This document shows positions 37,768-47,773 of a stretch of DNA of 64,000 nucleotides, one piece after another. Where the stretch lies: positions 2,385,001 through 2,449,000 of the forward strand of contig NC_083508.1 in NCBI RefSeq assembly GCF_032362555.1, given 5' to 3'. Below the pieces are notes generated by a model. That model made no database searches. It was not told where the DNA came from and saw only the letters and a list, made by a program, of their open reading frames with translations. The stretch's first letter is position 1. Each line of letters begins with the position of its first letter. The position numbers and the translations under genes are program-made. Source of the stretch: Amyelois transitella (Eukaryota; Arthropoda; Insecta; Lepidoptera; Pyralidae).

Positions 37768-40427
37768 TCAGGCTTCGTTCGCCTCTCTCCAAAACTTCCT
37801 CATGAGTTTCCCGAGAAGTTCTACACCAGGGGCATTCACCTTCTGAAACACTGGCTCCTTCTCCATCCTGGATAGCCATTCCGCACCGTGAGGAAATCTG
37901 TAAAAAATTTCCAAAGATTATATTATCAATGTTTTTATTGCACAATACGAGTACAAGGTTAAATTATATCAAACTAGCTTTACCTAGCAGCGAAAAGCGC
38001 GAATAACTATCGCTGACCCGTTTCACGTCATAATAAAAAGCGAAACAGCTATAGTTTTTAGCGCGATTTAAACGGCGTTGCGCGTTCCATGCTACAAAAT
38101 TCTCGTTATTTCCGTTCCCGAGGAAATTTCCAGAAAAAAGTAGCTAATGTACTTTAATCTCGGTTAACTAGTTCAATTCCATCACACAAAATTCCTGTGT
38201 GTATGTACATACATAAAATCACGCCTTTTTCCTGGAGGGGTAGGCAGAGACTACATCTTTCCACTTGCCACGATCTCTGCATAGTGCCTTCGCTTCATTC
38301 ATCCACATTCATAACTCTCTTTATGCAAGCTCGGCGGTTTCGGGTACTCTTGACCTCACCCTTTGCCAGGACGTCCTTAATTTGATCAAGATACGTTCGC
38401 CTAGGTCTTCCCACTCCGACCTTGCCCTCCACACTCTCCTTGTAAATCTGCTTAGTCAACCTGCTTTTATTCATCCTCTCCACATGACCAAACCATCTTA
38501 ACATACCCTTTTCTAATCCTATTACTCATTAAGCTATTCTGCATCAATTGTATTATCCTGTGATTTGGAAGTTCTTACATCAACCATTAGTAAGTAGGTA
38601 CCTATGTCTTAATCAATTTGTATAGGTGAAAAGTATGTTTATTTCACTTACCTTTTCTCAACTTTACCTATACTATTTACCTTTTAGCGTCCATTTTATG
38701 GACGATCTGCGCGGCGGTAGCGCTCGCTCCCAGGCTGAGGTCAGCTATCGTCAGCTGGTCGGCGGCCACGAAACGAGACTTTTGTAGGTATTCGTCTAAC
38801 ACGCCGTACGTCTCCTCAATGTTAGCTATGTGTTCCTCGCTTGGAGCTTTTATCGCACCCAGAAATGTTGGGAACTAAAAAGTATTAAATGAGATATTTT
38901 AACATTAAGCAACATACATACATATGTTCACGTCTATATCTCTTGTGAGGTAGATAGAGCCAGCAGTCTTGAAAAGACTGATAGGCCACGTTCAGCGAAG
39001 AGAGCGTAAGAGCAAACCTCACCATCTTGGGTCATGGGCAGAGAAGAGAGAGACCACAGACAATAACATAAAATAGAGTAAATCAGACTCGAGTGTTGCC
39101 AATATAAATGTACCTATTTCTAACAAAAGTATAAAACAACTTACAGCGACGTCATTGACGACCTTCCTGAAGAAGACGCTGGCGTTGAAGAACAGCCGCT
39201 GGTCCACCACGGCCCTCGCCTTCAGCTCGCTAGGGTACAGGGTTTCTTGATGCCGGCCCCCGTACGCCGACACCAAGTATTTTAAAATCGCATGGCTGTT
39301 AATTATTGAATAATTTATTGCTTTTAACATCCAAGTAGGTATAATACAGTTCTACCTACATGTCTAATTAGATAAAAATTAAGTAGTTTGCCGAGTTCGG
39401 TCTACGGCACTCAATATGGTAAAGGGTCCTTTTTTATAAAAATCGCATGGCTGTGAATTATTGAAAAATGTATTGCTTTTAATATCCAAGTAGGTATAGA
39501 TAATACAGTTCTACCTATATGTCTAATTAGATAAAAATTAAGTAGTTCGGTGAGTTCGGACCACGTCAACTACACACGGTAAAGGTTTCTTTTCTAGTCT
39601 GTACGTACTTAGATTCTGTTGCTAACCATGGGACATCCCCTTTCTCCTTCAAAAACTTTTGTTGGAGGCAGTGATTGCCATCAAATGACAATTATATCGA
39701 ACTTTTATAAAATAAATAATTGTACCTGTCAGATAGAACGAAGTCCCCGTCTCGCAAAACCGGTACTACCATCAAAGGATTCAACTGAAATCAGAATTAA
39801 GTATCTATAAATTATAACCAACACAAAAATAAACCTAAATTACTACAGTCTTTACCATCTGACGTAAATTCCAGTTATTACCTATATGGAGTGCGTGTTT
39901 TCAATATGAACTTGGATGTCAGGTTTTTACAAGCAACAAGTCCCGTCTGAGTTTCCGCCATCTTTCCAGGTGAACCTTACATTTATTTAGTCGCCTTTAC
40001 GACATCCACGGAGGAGACGTTAGAGTTCCCATTCTTAAGCCGGGGAAGCACGTGGTACTAACAATGCAACACTGCATTTCGTTATATGTAAGTAGGACGA
40101 CGAGAAAATTCCCGTTTATTCCAGTTCCCGCGGGAATTTCCAGAAATCCTCACTTAGTGCACCCTTAGACAAGTTAAGGAACCTACATAACCTTCTCGCA
40201 GTGGTTCGGACTCGGTCAATCAATCAGTCAGTTATTTAGATAAGAATACCTACAGGTTGAAAATTCATAAGACAACTGGATACCTTTTTAAACTCCGGCG
40301 TCCTGTGCTCCAATTTGATGAGATTCACTAATTTGCATTCCATCTGCAATCCAAGGATTTCGGCCAGCATCATCACGGACCGGCTCGGCGGGCTGCCCGG
40401 CGCCATGTACAGCATCAGCTTGGACAT
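37768..40427 (-). CDS. Glutathione S-transferase, epsilon-like, second of a tandem pair
   Basis: Five exons join to 225 residues: 40284-40427, 39726-39784, 39145-39295, 38681-38874 and 37768-37897. Exon lengths and phases are identical to those of the first GST, so the pair arose by tandem duplication. The N-terminus MSKLMLYMAPGSPPSRSVMM has Ser12 and the full SPPxR motif (Arg16), which its neighbour lacks. His41, Val55-Pro56 and Ser68 are in place, but the usual Glu67 is Asp (SDSHAI). The C-terminal half has AADQLTIADLSLGAS. The role is cytosolic conjugation of glutathione to xenobiotics or lipid peroxidation products, by family. Introns hold a MITE and a LINE fragment (intron 4), a SINE-like piece (intron 3) and a tandem duplication over the exon 3 acceptor (intron 2). 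The two proteins differ widely in sequence, so the duplication is old. Confidence 0.94.
37975..38095. mobile_element. MITE-like element, diverged copy
   Basis: The right half (CCGTTTCACGTCAT, then TAGTTTTTAGCGCG, then GCGTTCCATGCTAC) matches the right half of the inverted-repeat element at 42528-42652. The left end is decayed. It lies in intron 4 of the second GST. Confidence 0.6.
38205..38520 (-). mobile_element. LINE 3' fragment in GST intron 4
   Basis: This roughly 315-bp piece of the same LINE as at 3.7-4.8 kb encodes MLRWFGHVERMNKSRLTKQI and [15 protein letters not shown] on the minus strand. Its (ACAT) tail is shortened and it is 5' truncated. It is in the same sense as the host gene. 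Small frame-breaking changes occur towards the 3' end. Confidence 0.9.
38914..39006 (-). mobile_element. SINE-like 3' fragment in GST intron 3
   Basis: It has the (ACAT)n tail, then TCACGTCTATATCTC, CAGTCTTGAAAAGACTGAT and GGCCACGTTCAGC, the 3' part of the SINE-like family in minus orientation. Confidence 0.75.
39284..39596. repeat. 155-bp tandem duplication across the exon 3 acceptor
   Basis: Two adjacent diverged units start at 39284 and 39439. Each starts with AAAATCGCATGGCTGT, runs through TTATTGAA, TCCAAGTAGGTATA and TAATACAGTTCTACCTA, and ends with GGTAAAGG near the junction. The first unit holds the real exon 3 start and acceptor; the second repeats the first 12 coding bases and a CACAG acceptor. 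Confidence 0.9.
39945..40065 (-). mobile_element. SINE-like relic in GST intron 1
   Basis: AGTCGCCTTTACGACATCC and CCGGGGAAGCACG are the 5' blocks of the SINE-like family read in minus orientation. The copy is heavily decayed. Confidence 0.45.
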
Positions 40428-42394
40428 GATGCTGACGCTTAAAACACAATAAATTCCCTACAAGTTGCTCAATTTATTACGTTAGCGAAAAGACTATTAA
40501 GTACCTTTGTAACTGTAGGTAGGTACCTACCTAGTATCCTATGAAACTCTGAACTGAAGGTCTAATCTAAATCTGTCAAGTCTTTGTATAAATTAAAAGT
40601 AGGTCACAAGGGAAAATAGTTTCAAAAATAGTTTATGCGACAAACAAACAAATCTTTTCTAAACAAATTTCCAACTTGTAAAGTCGGTTAAAAACGTTAT
40701 TTTAACGTGTGTTTTATAAGTAACAAAAAAATAAAATAGATAAGAAAAAATATGGGCAAATGAACTAACCTGTAAAGGAAGAGTAAAAGAGTTGGCAAAA
40801 AACTAAATGTTCGATGAAAGGTTCAAAGTATTAAGGTGCTACACAATTAAAATTTGATAGATAAGCTACCTGCCGACTCTAAATAATCTGCAGTACCTAC
40901 ATGTAAACATAGAATTCGGAAAAAAATTTTAGCAGTATTATAGGCAAAAAAAAACATTTAACAGATGCTCACTTTAGAACTTTTAAATAAGTCTCCTTTG
41001 TTGTTTTGTCTATAATTACATCACAAATAACCTCAAAACCCGCGACCCAGTTCGAGCCCTTTACTCGTGCGCATCGCAACTATACTGGTTAAACTAAACA
41101 GCCTACGAAAACATGTAATAAATAAAATGGAACGTATCTATGAAGTCATAGATAAAATGATTGTTATTATACCACTACTGAGGTGCACAGGCACGGCACT
41201 CACAAACAATATAGAGTGGACTGTGGACAGTGGGGGCAAGAAACGCGTATACATGCCACTCAACAAGGCCGAATGATGGTTGTTTTGTGATGGCAGGATG
41301 TTGACGATCCAAAGTTCAACTGTGGTAAAATAAAAAATAAACAGACTGCTTCTGTTTTTGTGTGGGTTAAAATGAAACTTTTCCCAGATGATTTGTACGT
41401 AAATAGATAAACAAAAGCGATAGTAAAGATAACGATAGTAATAGGTAGGTACTTACTATTACATATTTTCTATGAAAATAATTATGACAAGGCAACCTTA
41501 TGTTAAATCATGTTCCGAGTGCGCTGCTCTCGAGTTTGCTCTCTAACGGCTCTCACCCTTTCTTCACTCCCTGCTAAATCTTTAAAGTGCCTTTTAATTG
41601 TACTCAACTCACCCCCTATGCTAGTCACGTCTGAAACCCTTACGGGGTAGACAGACCCAACGATCTCGCAAGCACTGGAAGGCCACGTTCAGCTATGACT
41701 TGATGATGTAAGTAATTGAGTTCCTAATAATGATAGGTTGCTTTGCCCTTCGCCTAAAAGATGAATCCCAAGTGTATTAACCTAACCCTTAGTAGCCTGT
41801 TACGACGTCCATGGGAAAGACATTTAGTGGTTCTATTCTAAAGTACCGGGAACAAAAATGAGAAATACTTTACGGTAATAAATTTGTTATTTTGGTCAGG
41901 CTACATAGGTACTAGATTTTAGATTACCCAATACTCAAGTTCTAGTTTTGAAATATTTTTTACCTAGGTACTTGAAAGAAACCTACAGCATAAATATCTA
42001 ATGAGTTTATGATTTAGCCTTACCGGATGGGAATACGGAAAATGTACTACTTAAAAGATATATTATTCATTTTTAAGGTGATATAATAAAAATTTTGGTA
42101 TGGATTCTAAAAGATATCGTAGAACTTTTGCTCATAACTAATCTTCCAACAAAAATCCAACTCTAAATTCAATGATACACGTAGTTGATACTAATATTGT
42201 GTTAATTATTCCGAGATACTAATGGGATTGAAATACAAATTCAAAAAATGACTAAAAAGAATATAATTCTTAACAAAAGATTTATACAATCGTACAGCTT
42301 TATGTGATGCCTAATTTTAAGTCAATAAATAAAAAGTAAGTATATATCCAATGCACAGAAACATATGCACTTTCCGCAAACTATTTCGCACGTG
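40428..42394. other. Intergenic region upstream of the second GST
   Basis: This contains the promoter side of the second GST and the 3' flank of CRCP. A perfect 16-bp palindrome AGGTAGGTACCTACCT lies at 40517-40532, about 90 bases upstream of the GST start codon. A diverged SINE-like copy lies at 41630-41851 (minus). The rest is AT-rich without recognisable content. Confidence 0.5.
41630..41851 (-). mobile_element. SINE-like repeat, diverged copy
   Basis: In minus orientation it carries GGGGTAGACAGACCC, GGCCACGTTCAGCTATG, GCCTAAAAGATGAATCCCAA and CCTAACCCTTAGTAGCC, and ends at CCGGGAAC. Confidence 0.7.
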
Positions 42395-45156
42395 TCACGT
42401 ATCAGCGGGCAGATGCTCGTTGACTATCGTGATAATCTCCTGAACTTCTTCCTCGGTCAGACGCTCCTCACTCTCTTGGACTATCTGTAAAATTACAAAC
42501 TCCATATAAATAGCATGTCCAGCCGGTGTAGCATGGCACGCGCGACGCTTTTATGGCGATTGGCGCGAAAATTTATCGCCGTTCCGTTTCACGTCATCAC
42601 GAAAGACAGATAGTTTTTCGCGCGCTAAAAATGGCGTCGCGTGCCATGCTACTTAGACTATACATATAATAAAATAATAACTGACCAATGTCTGTACATT
42701 AAAGATATTGGCAAACAATTGATATGACGGATTTAAAACGCAGAAGCCATCTGTATATTTCTACCCGCATCACGCGAAATCTTTTGCTTCGATTTGAAGG
42801 CTGTTTTCGGTTGGATTCGTCCAACTTAAACTAGTATACAAATAATTTTCCCCCCACCCCTTTAAGGGGTGTCTCACTAAGTTGCAAGCGATTGCTCATA
42901 TATATTTACATATAAAAATACACGTAAATATGTCTCATGTATGATCAGCCTTATAATACTGCGTGATTATAAGGCTGATCATACATACGTGTCTTATGAA
43001 TAACCAGTTTTGTGTAAAATAGTCTTAAATATTATGCATATAACGCGTACGAACGCGTAAATTTTATTAAATTTATTCATCATTATGGGATACTTCATAT
43101 CACTTAATAATTGTCATATCTTTTGGTTTCACAACATTCAAATCACCTCAGAAAAATCATGATGAAAAACGAATGTAAAAATAATGTTTACCAATTGAAT
43201 TTCCAGTTCAGTTCTTGGTGGAGTGTTCACCATCATCAGTTTCTCCGTTTTGGTCAACTTGAACTTCTTCATTGCTTCAAGGAACTTCTGTATCGCTTGT
43301 ACACTTTGACGTTTACATTCTGTGTCTTGTAGGTAATGAACCGTCTAAAGATATAAAAAAAAACAATTTGCTAGAATTTTTTACTGCAGAGTAAAAAAGA
43401 ACCACCTATAAATATATACCTACTACTAATTGCCCATGACTTCTGCATTAACTCTAAATAAATCCTTTCAGTAGTTGTGTTGTGTGAAAGAGTAACAAAC
43501 ACACAAACATCCTTACAAATAATAAATGTTAAGGATACAGATTTAATATATATTAAGCTTTTGCCTGGGGCTTGCTCCCTTGGGAATTTCCTAGAATAAT
43601 GAGAGGGTTTTTGGTATTTTTTCACACAAAAATTACGACTGAGTTTTGATGATACTTTGCAGTAACAAAGCTTAGACATTAGAATAACATAATAGGTTAT
43701 AAATTACAGTTTTAAAGCAGATGAAGTCAAAGGTACAGGACAACAAGTAATTAAACGTAATTATAACCAATACAATCAGATATGTTCGAACTCTGAAATT
43801 AATTCCAAGGTCAGTCCCCTTATATTGTGATCTTGAAAAGATTTAACACTCACTTCATAGGTAACTGTAGCTAATGAACCTTCCCTTTTGTGCTTTTTTT
43901 GTGTTGTGTCTTTCAGCTGCTGTAATATTTGCATTACTTCATAGTTGCACAGAAAGGCGGCATTTACTTTAATCCTGTAAACAAATAATGGCAAGTTATT
44001 TTAAAAGTTTGTTGTGCTGTGTGGTTCCCGGCACCAATAAAAAAAAGAATAGGACCACTCCATCTCGTTCCCATGGATGTCGTAAAAGGCGACTAAAGGA
44101 TAAGCTTATAAACTTGGGATTCTTCTTTTAGGTGATGGGCTAGCAACCTTTCACTATTTGAATCTCAATTCCATCATAAAGCCAAAAAGCTGAACGTGGC
44201 CAATCAGTCTTTTCATGACTGTTGGCTCTGTCTACCCTGCAAGGGATATAGACGTGATTATGTGTATGTGTGTGTGTTGTAGCTTATATATAGGTAAAAA
44301 TATAAACAAACTATAAAGGTTGTGTTATTGAAATTTGAGAATGTACTATGGCAATAAAGGTGCACATAACATACCTTTATTTTATCTTTGATGTTTCAAA
44401 TCAGGTTAAGTTGCTGGTGACCACAGTGATCAAGGTGATCATTGTAACATGATATGAAATGTTCAAGATAAAATAACAAACAAGGTATGTTATGTGAGTT
44501 TAATACCTGTTTTATTTGTAAAAAGTTAAAAAGTTAATAATAACTAAATAAGCTTTCTGTAAAAATAGAATAATAAAACCATTCTTTCATCAATAAGAGC
44601 AGTTCAGCATTGATTGAGTTAAGTCTATGGCTCTACTTTGGTGCAAATCACTATAGAGCGGAACTTCTCTGCATTTTGCTTGCTTAAAGCTTGTCATCTA
44701 AAACTAAAAATGAAGGCAGAGCCTTAAATAGTAATCCCTGTGAATATTATAAATACGAAAGGAACTCTGTTCCTCTGTTACTTCTTTCACATCCAAACCA
44801 CAGAACCCATTTGATAAAAATTGGTACAGAAGAGTTTACTTTGAAGAAGAACATAGGAGAACTTTTTTTATTGCGACAAAAGAAACCATGGAAGAAGTCA
44901 CTTGCAAATGCTAGTTGTTAATAAGAATGTAGGTACAGACTTTTGGAATTATAGTTCTAAGAAGAAGTAAAATTAATGATATACCTATATCCCCAGCCTA
45001 TATCCGTCGATCAATTTAAAGAGTTATTGTCGGTCTAAGACCCGATCAGTTTTTTTTGGTTAGGTTGGTCCATTTTATCTCGCATTACTGGTTGCTACAT
45101 ATTATAATAGAGTGGTGCTAGTAAATACATTTTAAAAGACATACTAACGTTTCCAT
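42395..45156 (-). CDS. CRCP: RNA polymerase III subunit RPC9 (CRCP family)
   Basis: Three exons are firm: 43854-43974, 43192-43344 and 42395-42484. They encode VNAAFLCNYEVMQILQQLKD, then TVHYLQDTECKRQSVQAIQK, then VQESEERLTEEEVQEI with LPADT at the end. The order matches the CRCP/RPC9 family, whose members have a SNYEV start and an EESEERLTEEQ helix. With RPC8 the protein forms the stalk of RNA polymerase III and helps initiation at tRNA and 5S genes in the nucleus. A first exon of only eight coding bases (45149-45156, ATG GAA AC, followed by GTTAGT) restores a start and gives 123 residues (MET-IKVNAAF). That exon is inferred from phase and donor only and is less certain (about 0.5). Intron 1 is 1.2 kb and holds a SINE, a MITE and a Helitron relic. 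The gene is head to head with glutamine synthetase. Confidence 0.9.
42528..42652. mobile_element. MITE-like element with GTAGCATGGCACGCG inverted ends
   Basis: The left end GTAGCATGGCACGCGCGACG and the right end, whose reverse complement is GTAGCATGGCACGCGACGC, are terminal inverted repeats differing by a two-base CG indel. A weaker second block (GCGCGAAAA / TTTTTCGCGC) continues the pairing inward. The element is about 125 bp, lies in CRCP intron 3 and has a relative at 37975-38095. No clear target-site duplication was identified. Confidence 0.75.
42937..42986. repeat. Perfect 21-bp fold-back with 8-nt loop
   Basis: The arms 42937-42957 and 42966-42986 are exact reverse complements (core GATCAGCCTTATAA) around ACTGCGTG. 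It lies in CRCP intron 3. Confidence 0.85.
44014..44277 (+). mobile_element. SINE-like repeat, near full length
   Basis: It starts GTGCTGTGTGGTTCCCGGCA and runs through GGATGTCGTAAAAGGCGACT, GATGGGCTAGCAACC and AAAAGCTGAACGTGGCC to GCAAGGGATATAGACGTGAT and a TGTATGTGTG tail. It lies antisense in CRCP intron 1. Confidence 0.85.
44363..44496. mobile_element. MITE-like element with 15-bp perfect inverted ends
   Basis: CACATAACATACCTT (44363-44377) is the exact reverse complement of 44482-44496. Pairing continues imperfectly inward (TATTTTATCTT / AAGATAAAATA) over about 40 bases per arm. The interior GGTGACCACAGTGATCAAGG is unique. It lies in CRCP intron 1. Confidence 0.75.
44735..44925 (+). mobile_element. 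Decayed Helitron-like repeat
   Basis: TGTGAATATTATAAATACGA, a TCTGTTACTTC stretch, CAAACCACAGAACCCATTTG, ATTGGTACAGA and a final GCTAGTT follow the order of a common lepidopteran non-autonomous Helitron. The terminal hairpin is not clear. Confidence 0.5.
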
Positions 45157-46077
45157 TTTCTTAGAAGTACAAGTTCTTTGCAGGATCACCGAGGTAAAAA
45201 TATAAACAAACTATAAAGGTTGTGTTATTTAAATTTGAGCATGTTAAAAAAATCACACAAAATAAATTACAATTTCATCACATTGGTTGAAAATAAAATA
45301 CGAATGACATTACTTTTATTATATTGAAATATTCGTAGGATTTGTTATTGCTATTTGGTTGAAATCTCTGATTGAAATCCACTGGTGAAATCAATCGTGG
45401 AGTGGAATCCGACAAGTTACTGTCATAGCTTGGCATTGACTTTGACATTAACAGACAATGATAGCTATACGCTATGGATTAATAACATTTCCTTCTGAAA
45501 CCATAAACAACAACCAAGTCAAAATGTAGCACCCGACAGAATAAAGGATGTTATAATTTTCACGTGTCTGGCTGTGTGTCTAGTTATGCTATTATAGCTC
45601 ACAAACAAATGAAGCTATTTCTGTTAAGTTTTTTTTTAGATTAAAGGTGATTTATGCGTGATTATCTTTCACAAGTTCCCCAGGCATAAAACCTAGCCAG
45701 GCGGAAGATTTTCCGTTTCGGTCAAGCCGATAAATCGCTCCCGCTATAGTCCTCTCGCCCTCTTTAAGTATTATTTTGAAGGTGGCGCTATATTCGCGGA
45801 GCGCCACTCGTGTAACGTATACGTATATATCAGGCTGTAAATATTATTTTGAAGGTGGCGCTATATTCGCACGGGCGAAGCTACGAGTAAAACCTTAAAA
45901 TTTAGTGGATAGTCTAAGACTATATCGCCTATAGAATATGGCACGATGCTGGTTGATTAGTTTATAATCATAAACGATTTTTAAAATACTTTAAGAAATA
46001 TGTCAAAAAATATTTTTTGCATCAAAATTATGGTGTCTAATTTTTTTAAATAAATTTTGTTTCAAGTAAAGAAAAAA
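45157..46077. promoter_or_regulatory. Divergent upstream region of CRCP and glutamine synthetase
   Basis: About 0.92 kb separates the inferred CRCP ATG from the glutamine synthetase ATG, so both promoters should lie here. It contains one copy of a 53-bp repeat (45192-45244), a dispersed repeat (45529-45690), a fragment of a second repeat with CCTAGCCAGGCGGAAG (45681-45750) and a short direct duplication (45769-45797 and 45841-45870). I cannot identify a core promoter. A short upstream frame (ATG at 46030, stop at 46051-46053) lies just before the synthetase start. Confidence 0.45.
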
Positions 46078-47301
46078 ATGTTTAAAGCAGTAAAACTAAT
46101 AACTTTCTACAGCCCCTCAACAATCTTTATACCATCAAGAACGTTAATGAAGCATAATATCAACCACATTATAAGCAAGAAAGTAATTGACAGATATTTA
46201 AGATTACCATTTCCGTGTAACAAAGTTTTGGCTACCTACTGTTGGATCGATGGATCTGGTATCAATATGAGATGTAAAGATAGAATCCTGAATTGCGTAC
46301 CGTATGCGCCAGAAGTGGCTCCAGGATGGGCTTTTGATGGTAGTTCGACAGGTCAAGCAACAACTGACAACTCTGACACTAGGTTGCAACCCGCTGCTAT
46401 TTATAGGGATCCTTTTAGAATGGAGCCCCACGTAATAGTTTTGGCAGAAGTTTACTTAGGAGACGGAGATAAACCAGCACCTACAAATCACCGTAAAAAA
46501 TGTAATGACTTATGCGAAGCGTGGGCCGATGAAGAACCGTGGTTTGGACTCGAACAAGAGTATACTATGTTAGACGTTGATGGTTGGGGTCTTGGTTGGC
46601 CTAAAGGAGGGGGTTTTCCTGCAGTTAAGTATCAATATTCTTACTGTGGAGTTGGAGCAAAATACATAGCAGGACGGGAAGTTTCTGAGGCACACGCACG
46701 AGCTTGCTTATACGCAGGTCTCGATTTTGAAGGCACAAATGCAGAAGTAATGTATGCTTGCTGGGAGTGGCAAATTGGTACAACAGTTGGTATTAAAGCT
46801 CCAGACGATTTATGGATGTCCCGATTTATAATGAGTCGAGTTGCTGAAGAATATGGTGTCGATATTACTTATCATCCTAAACCAATGGGAGCCTTACATC
46901 CTGGTGTAGGAATGCATCACAATTTTAGCACCAAACGTATGCGTTCGGACGGCGGTTATCAATTTATTGAAGAATGCATAAAAAGATTAGAAACAAATCA
47001 TATGAAGCATATGAAAAACTACGGTAATGATGAAGCTACTAATAGAATGCGTCTCTCAGGAAAATTCGAAACTGCGCCGTTTGAAAAGTTTTCATGGGGT
47101 GTTGCTAGCAGAGCTGCGTCGATTCGATTACAGAGAAGCGTCAAACAAAAAGGCAAAGGCTTTTTTGAAGACAGGCGACCTGGAGGCGACTGTGACCCGT
47201 ATCTAGTATGTGGGCTTTTAATGGAAACATGCCTTGGATCGGGACCAAATAGCCCTGCTGGTGGTGGTGGTGGTGGCAAGGGAAACCCTTGTAAAAAGTG
47301 A
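46078..47301 (+). CDS. Glutamine synthetase, intronless, divergent
   Basis: The first ATG (46078, preceded by AAAAAA) opens 407 residues with no intron; the open frame extends seven codons upstream to a TTG, which is not a credible start. The enzyme makes glutamine from glutamate, ammonia and ATP. Core motifs are kept: WIDGSG (57-62), FDGSSTGQA (86-94), WFGLEQEYT (155-163, two catalytic Glu), GTNAEV (219-224), GMHHNFST (278-285, active-site His280), FEDRRPGGDCDP (363-374). Changes from the usual family sequence include YACWEWQ for the common PAQWEFQ and ASRAASIR for ANRSASIR. The first 37 residues have Lys, Arg and His but no acidic residue, so mitochondrial targeting is possible. The C-terminus carries an unusual Gly-rich tail (GGGGGGKGNPCKK) beyond the normal end. 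Typical animal family members are near 360-400 residues. It may be a retrocopy or a diverged paralogue; the intact frame suggests it is still functional. Confidence 0.95.
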   Translation: MFKAVKLITFYSPSTIFIPSRTLMKHNINHIISKKVIDRYLRLPFPCNKVLATYCWIDGSGINMRCKDRILNCVPYAPEVAPGWAFDGSSTGQATTDNSDTRLQPAAIYRDPFRMEPHVIVLAEVYLGDGDKPAPTNHRKKCNDLCEAWADEEPWFGLEQEYTMLDVDGWGLGWPKGGGFPAVKYQYSYCGVGAKYIAGREVSEAHARACLYAGLDFEGTNAEVMYACWEWQIGTTVGIKAPDDLWMSRFIMSRVAEEYGVDITYHPKPMGALHPGVGMHHNFSTKRMRSDGGYQFIEECIKRLETNHMKHMKNYGNDEATNRMRLSGKFETAPFEKFSWGVASRAASIRLQRSVKQKGKGFFEDRRPGGDCDPYLVCGLLMETCLGSGPNSPAGGGGGGKGNPCKK

Positions 47302-47773
47302 TATCTCGTATTTGTTAAAAGACGTCACGTTTGCTTGAGATTGAAAAAATTATCGTATTTGTAGATTGACAGAAAAAAAAATTTATTCAGTTTTTTATTG
47401 TTTATTATTTTCCAAAAGAACTAAAGCCTAAACAATAAGATGATATTGGAACCTTTTTGATTTAAGTAACGTATTCAGTTAGCCTTTATTGTCGTGACGG
47501 TGACATCAAGGTGGCCTGAGACTTGTTTATCCTAAGCTAATAAGTACTGACGATGAGTGATGCAGACCCCAAAAAAATAATACATATTAAACTGAAACAC
47601 AAAGAATTATATACCCTGGATATTTTATTTAAATTCTATTTAGTAATATCTTAAATACATTTTATCCCGGTTACTGTCATGTTCCCGAAGAATAATCAAA
47701 AATTAAATCTGTATATTGCGCAGAATGCCAATTTAAGTTACATGCTTGGCAGCAAATGTACCAATAGTTATCG

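Noticed and set aside
46057-46077. Glutamine synthetase start at 46057
   Set aside because: That codon is TTG, not ATG. The first ATG is at 46078 with a good context.
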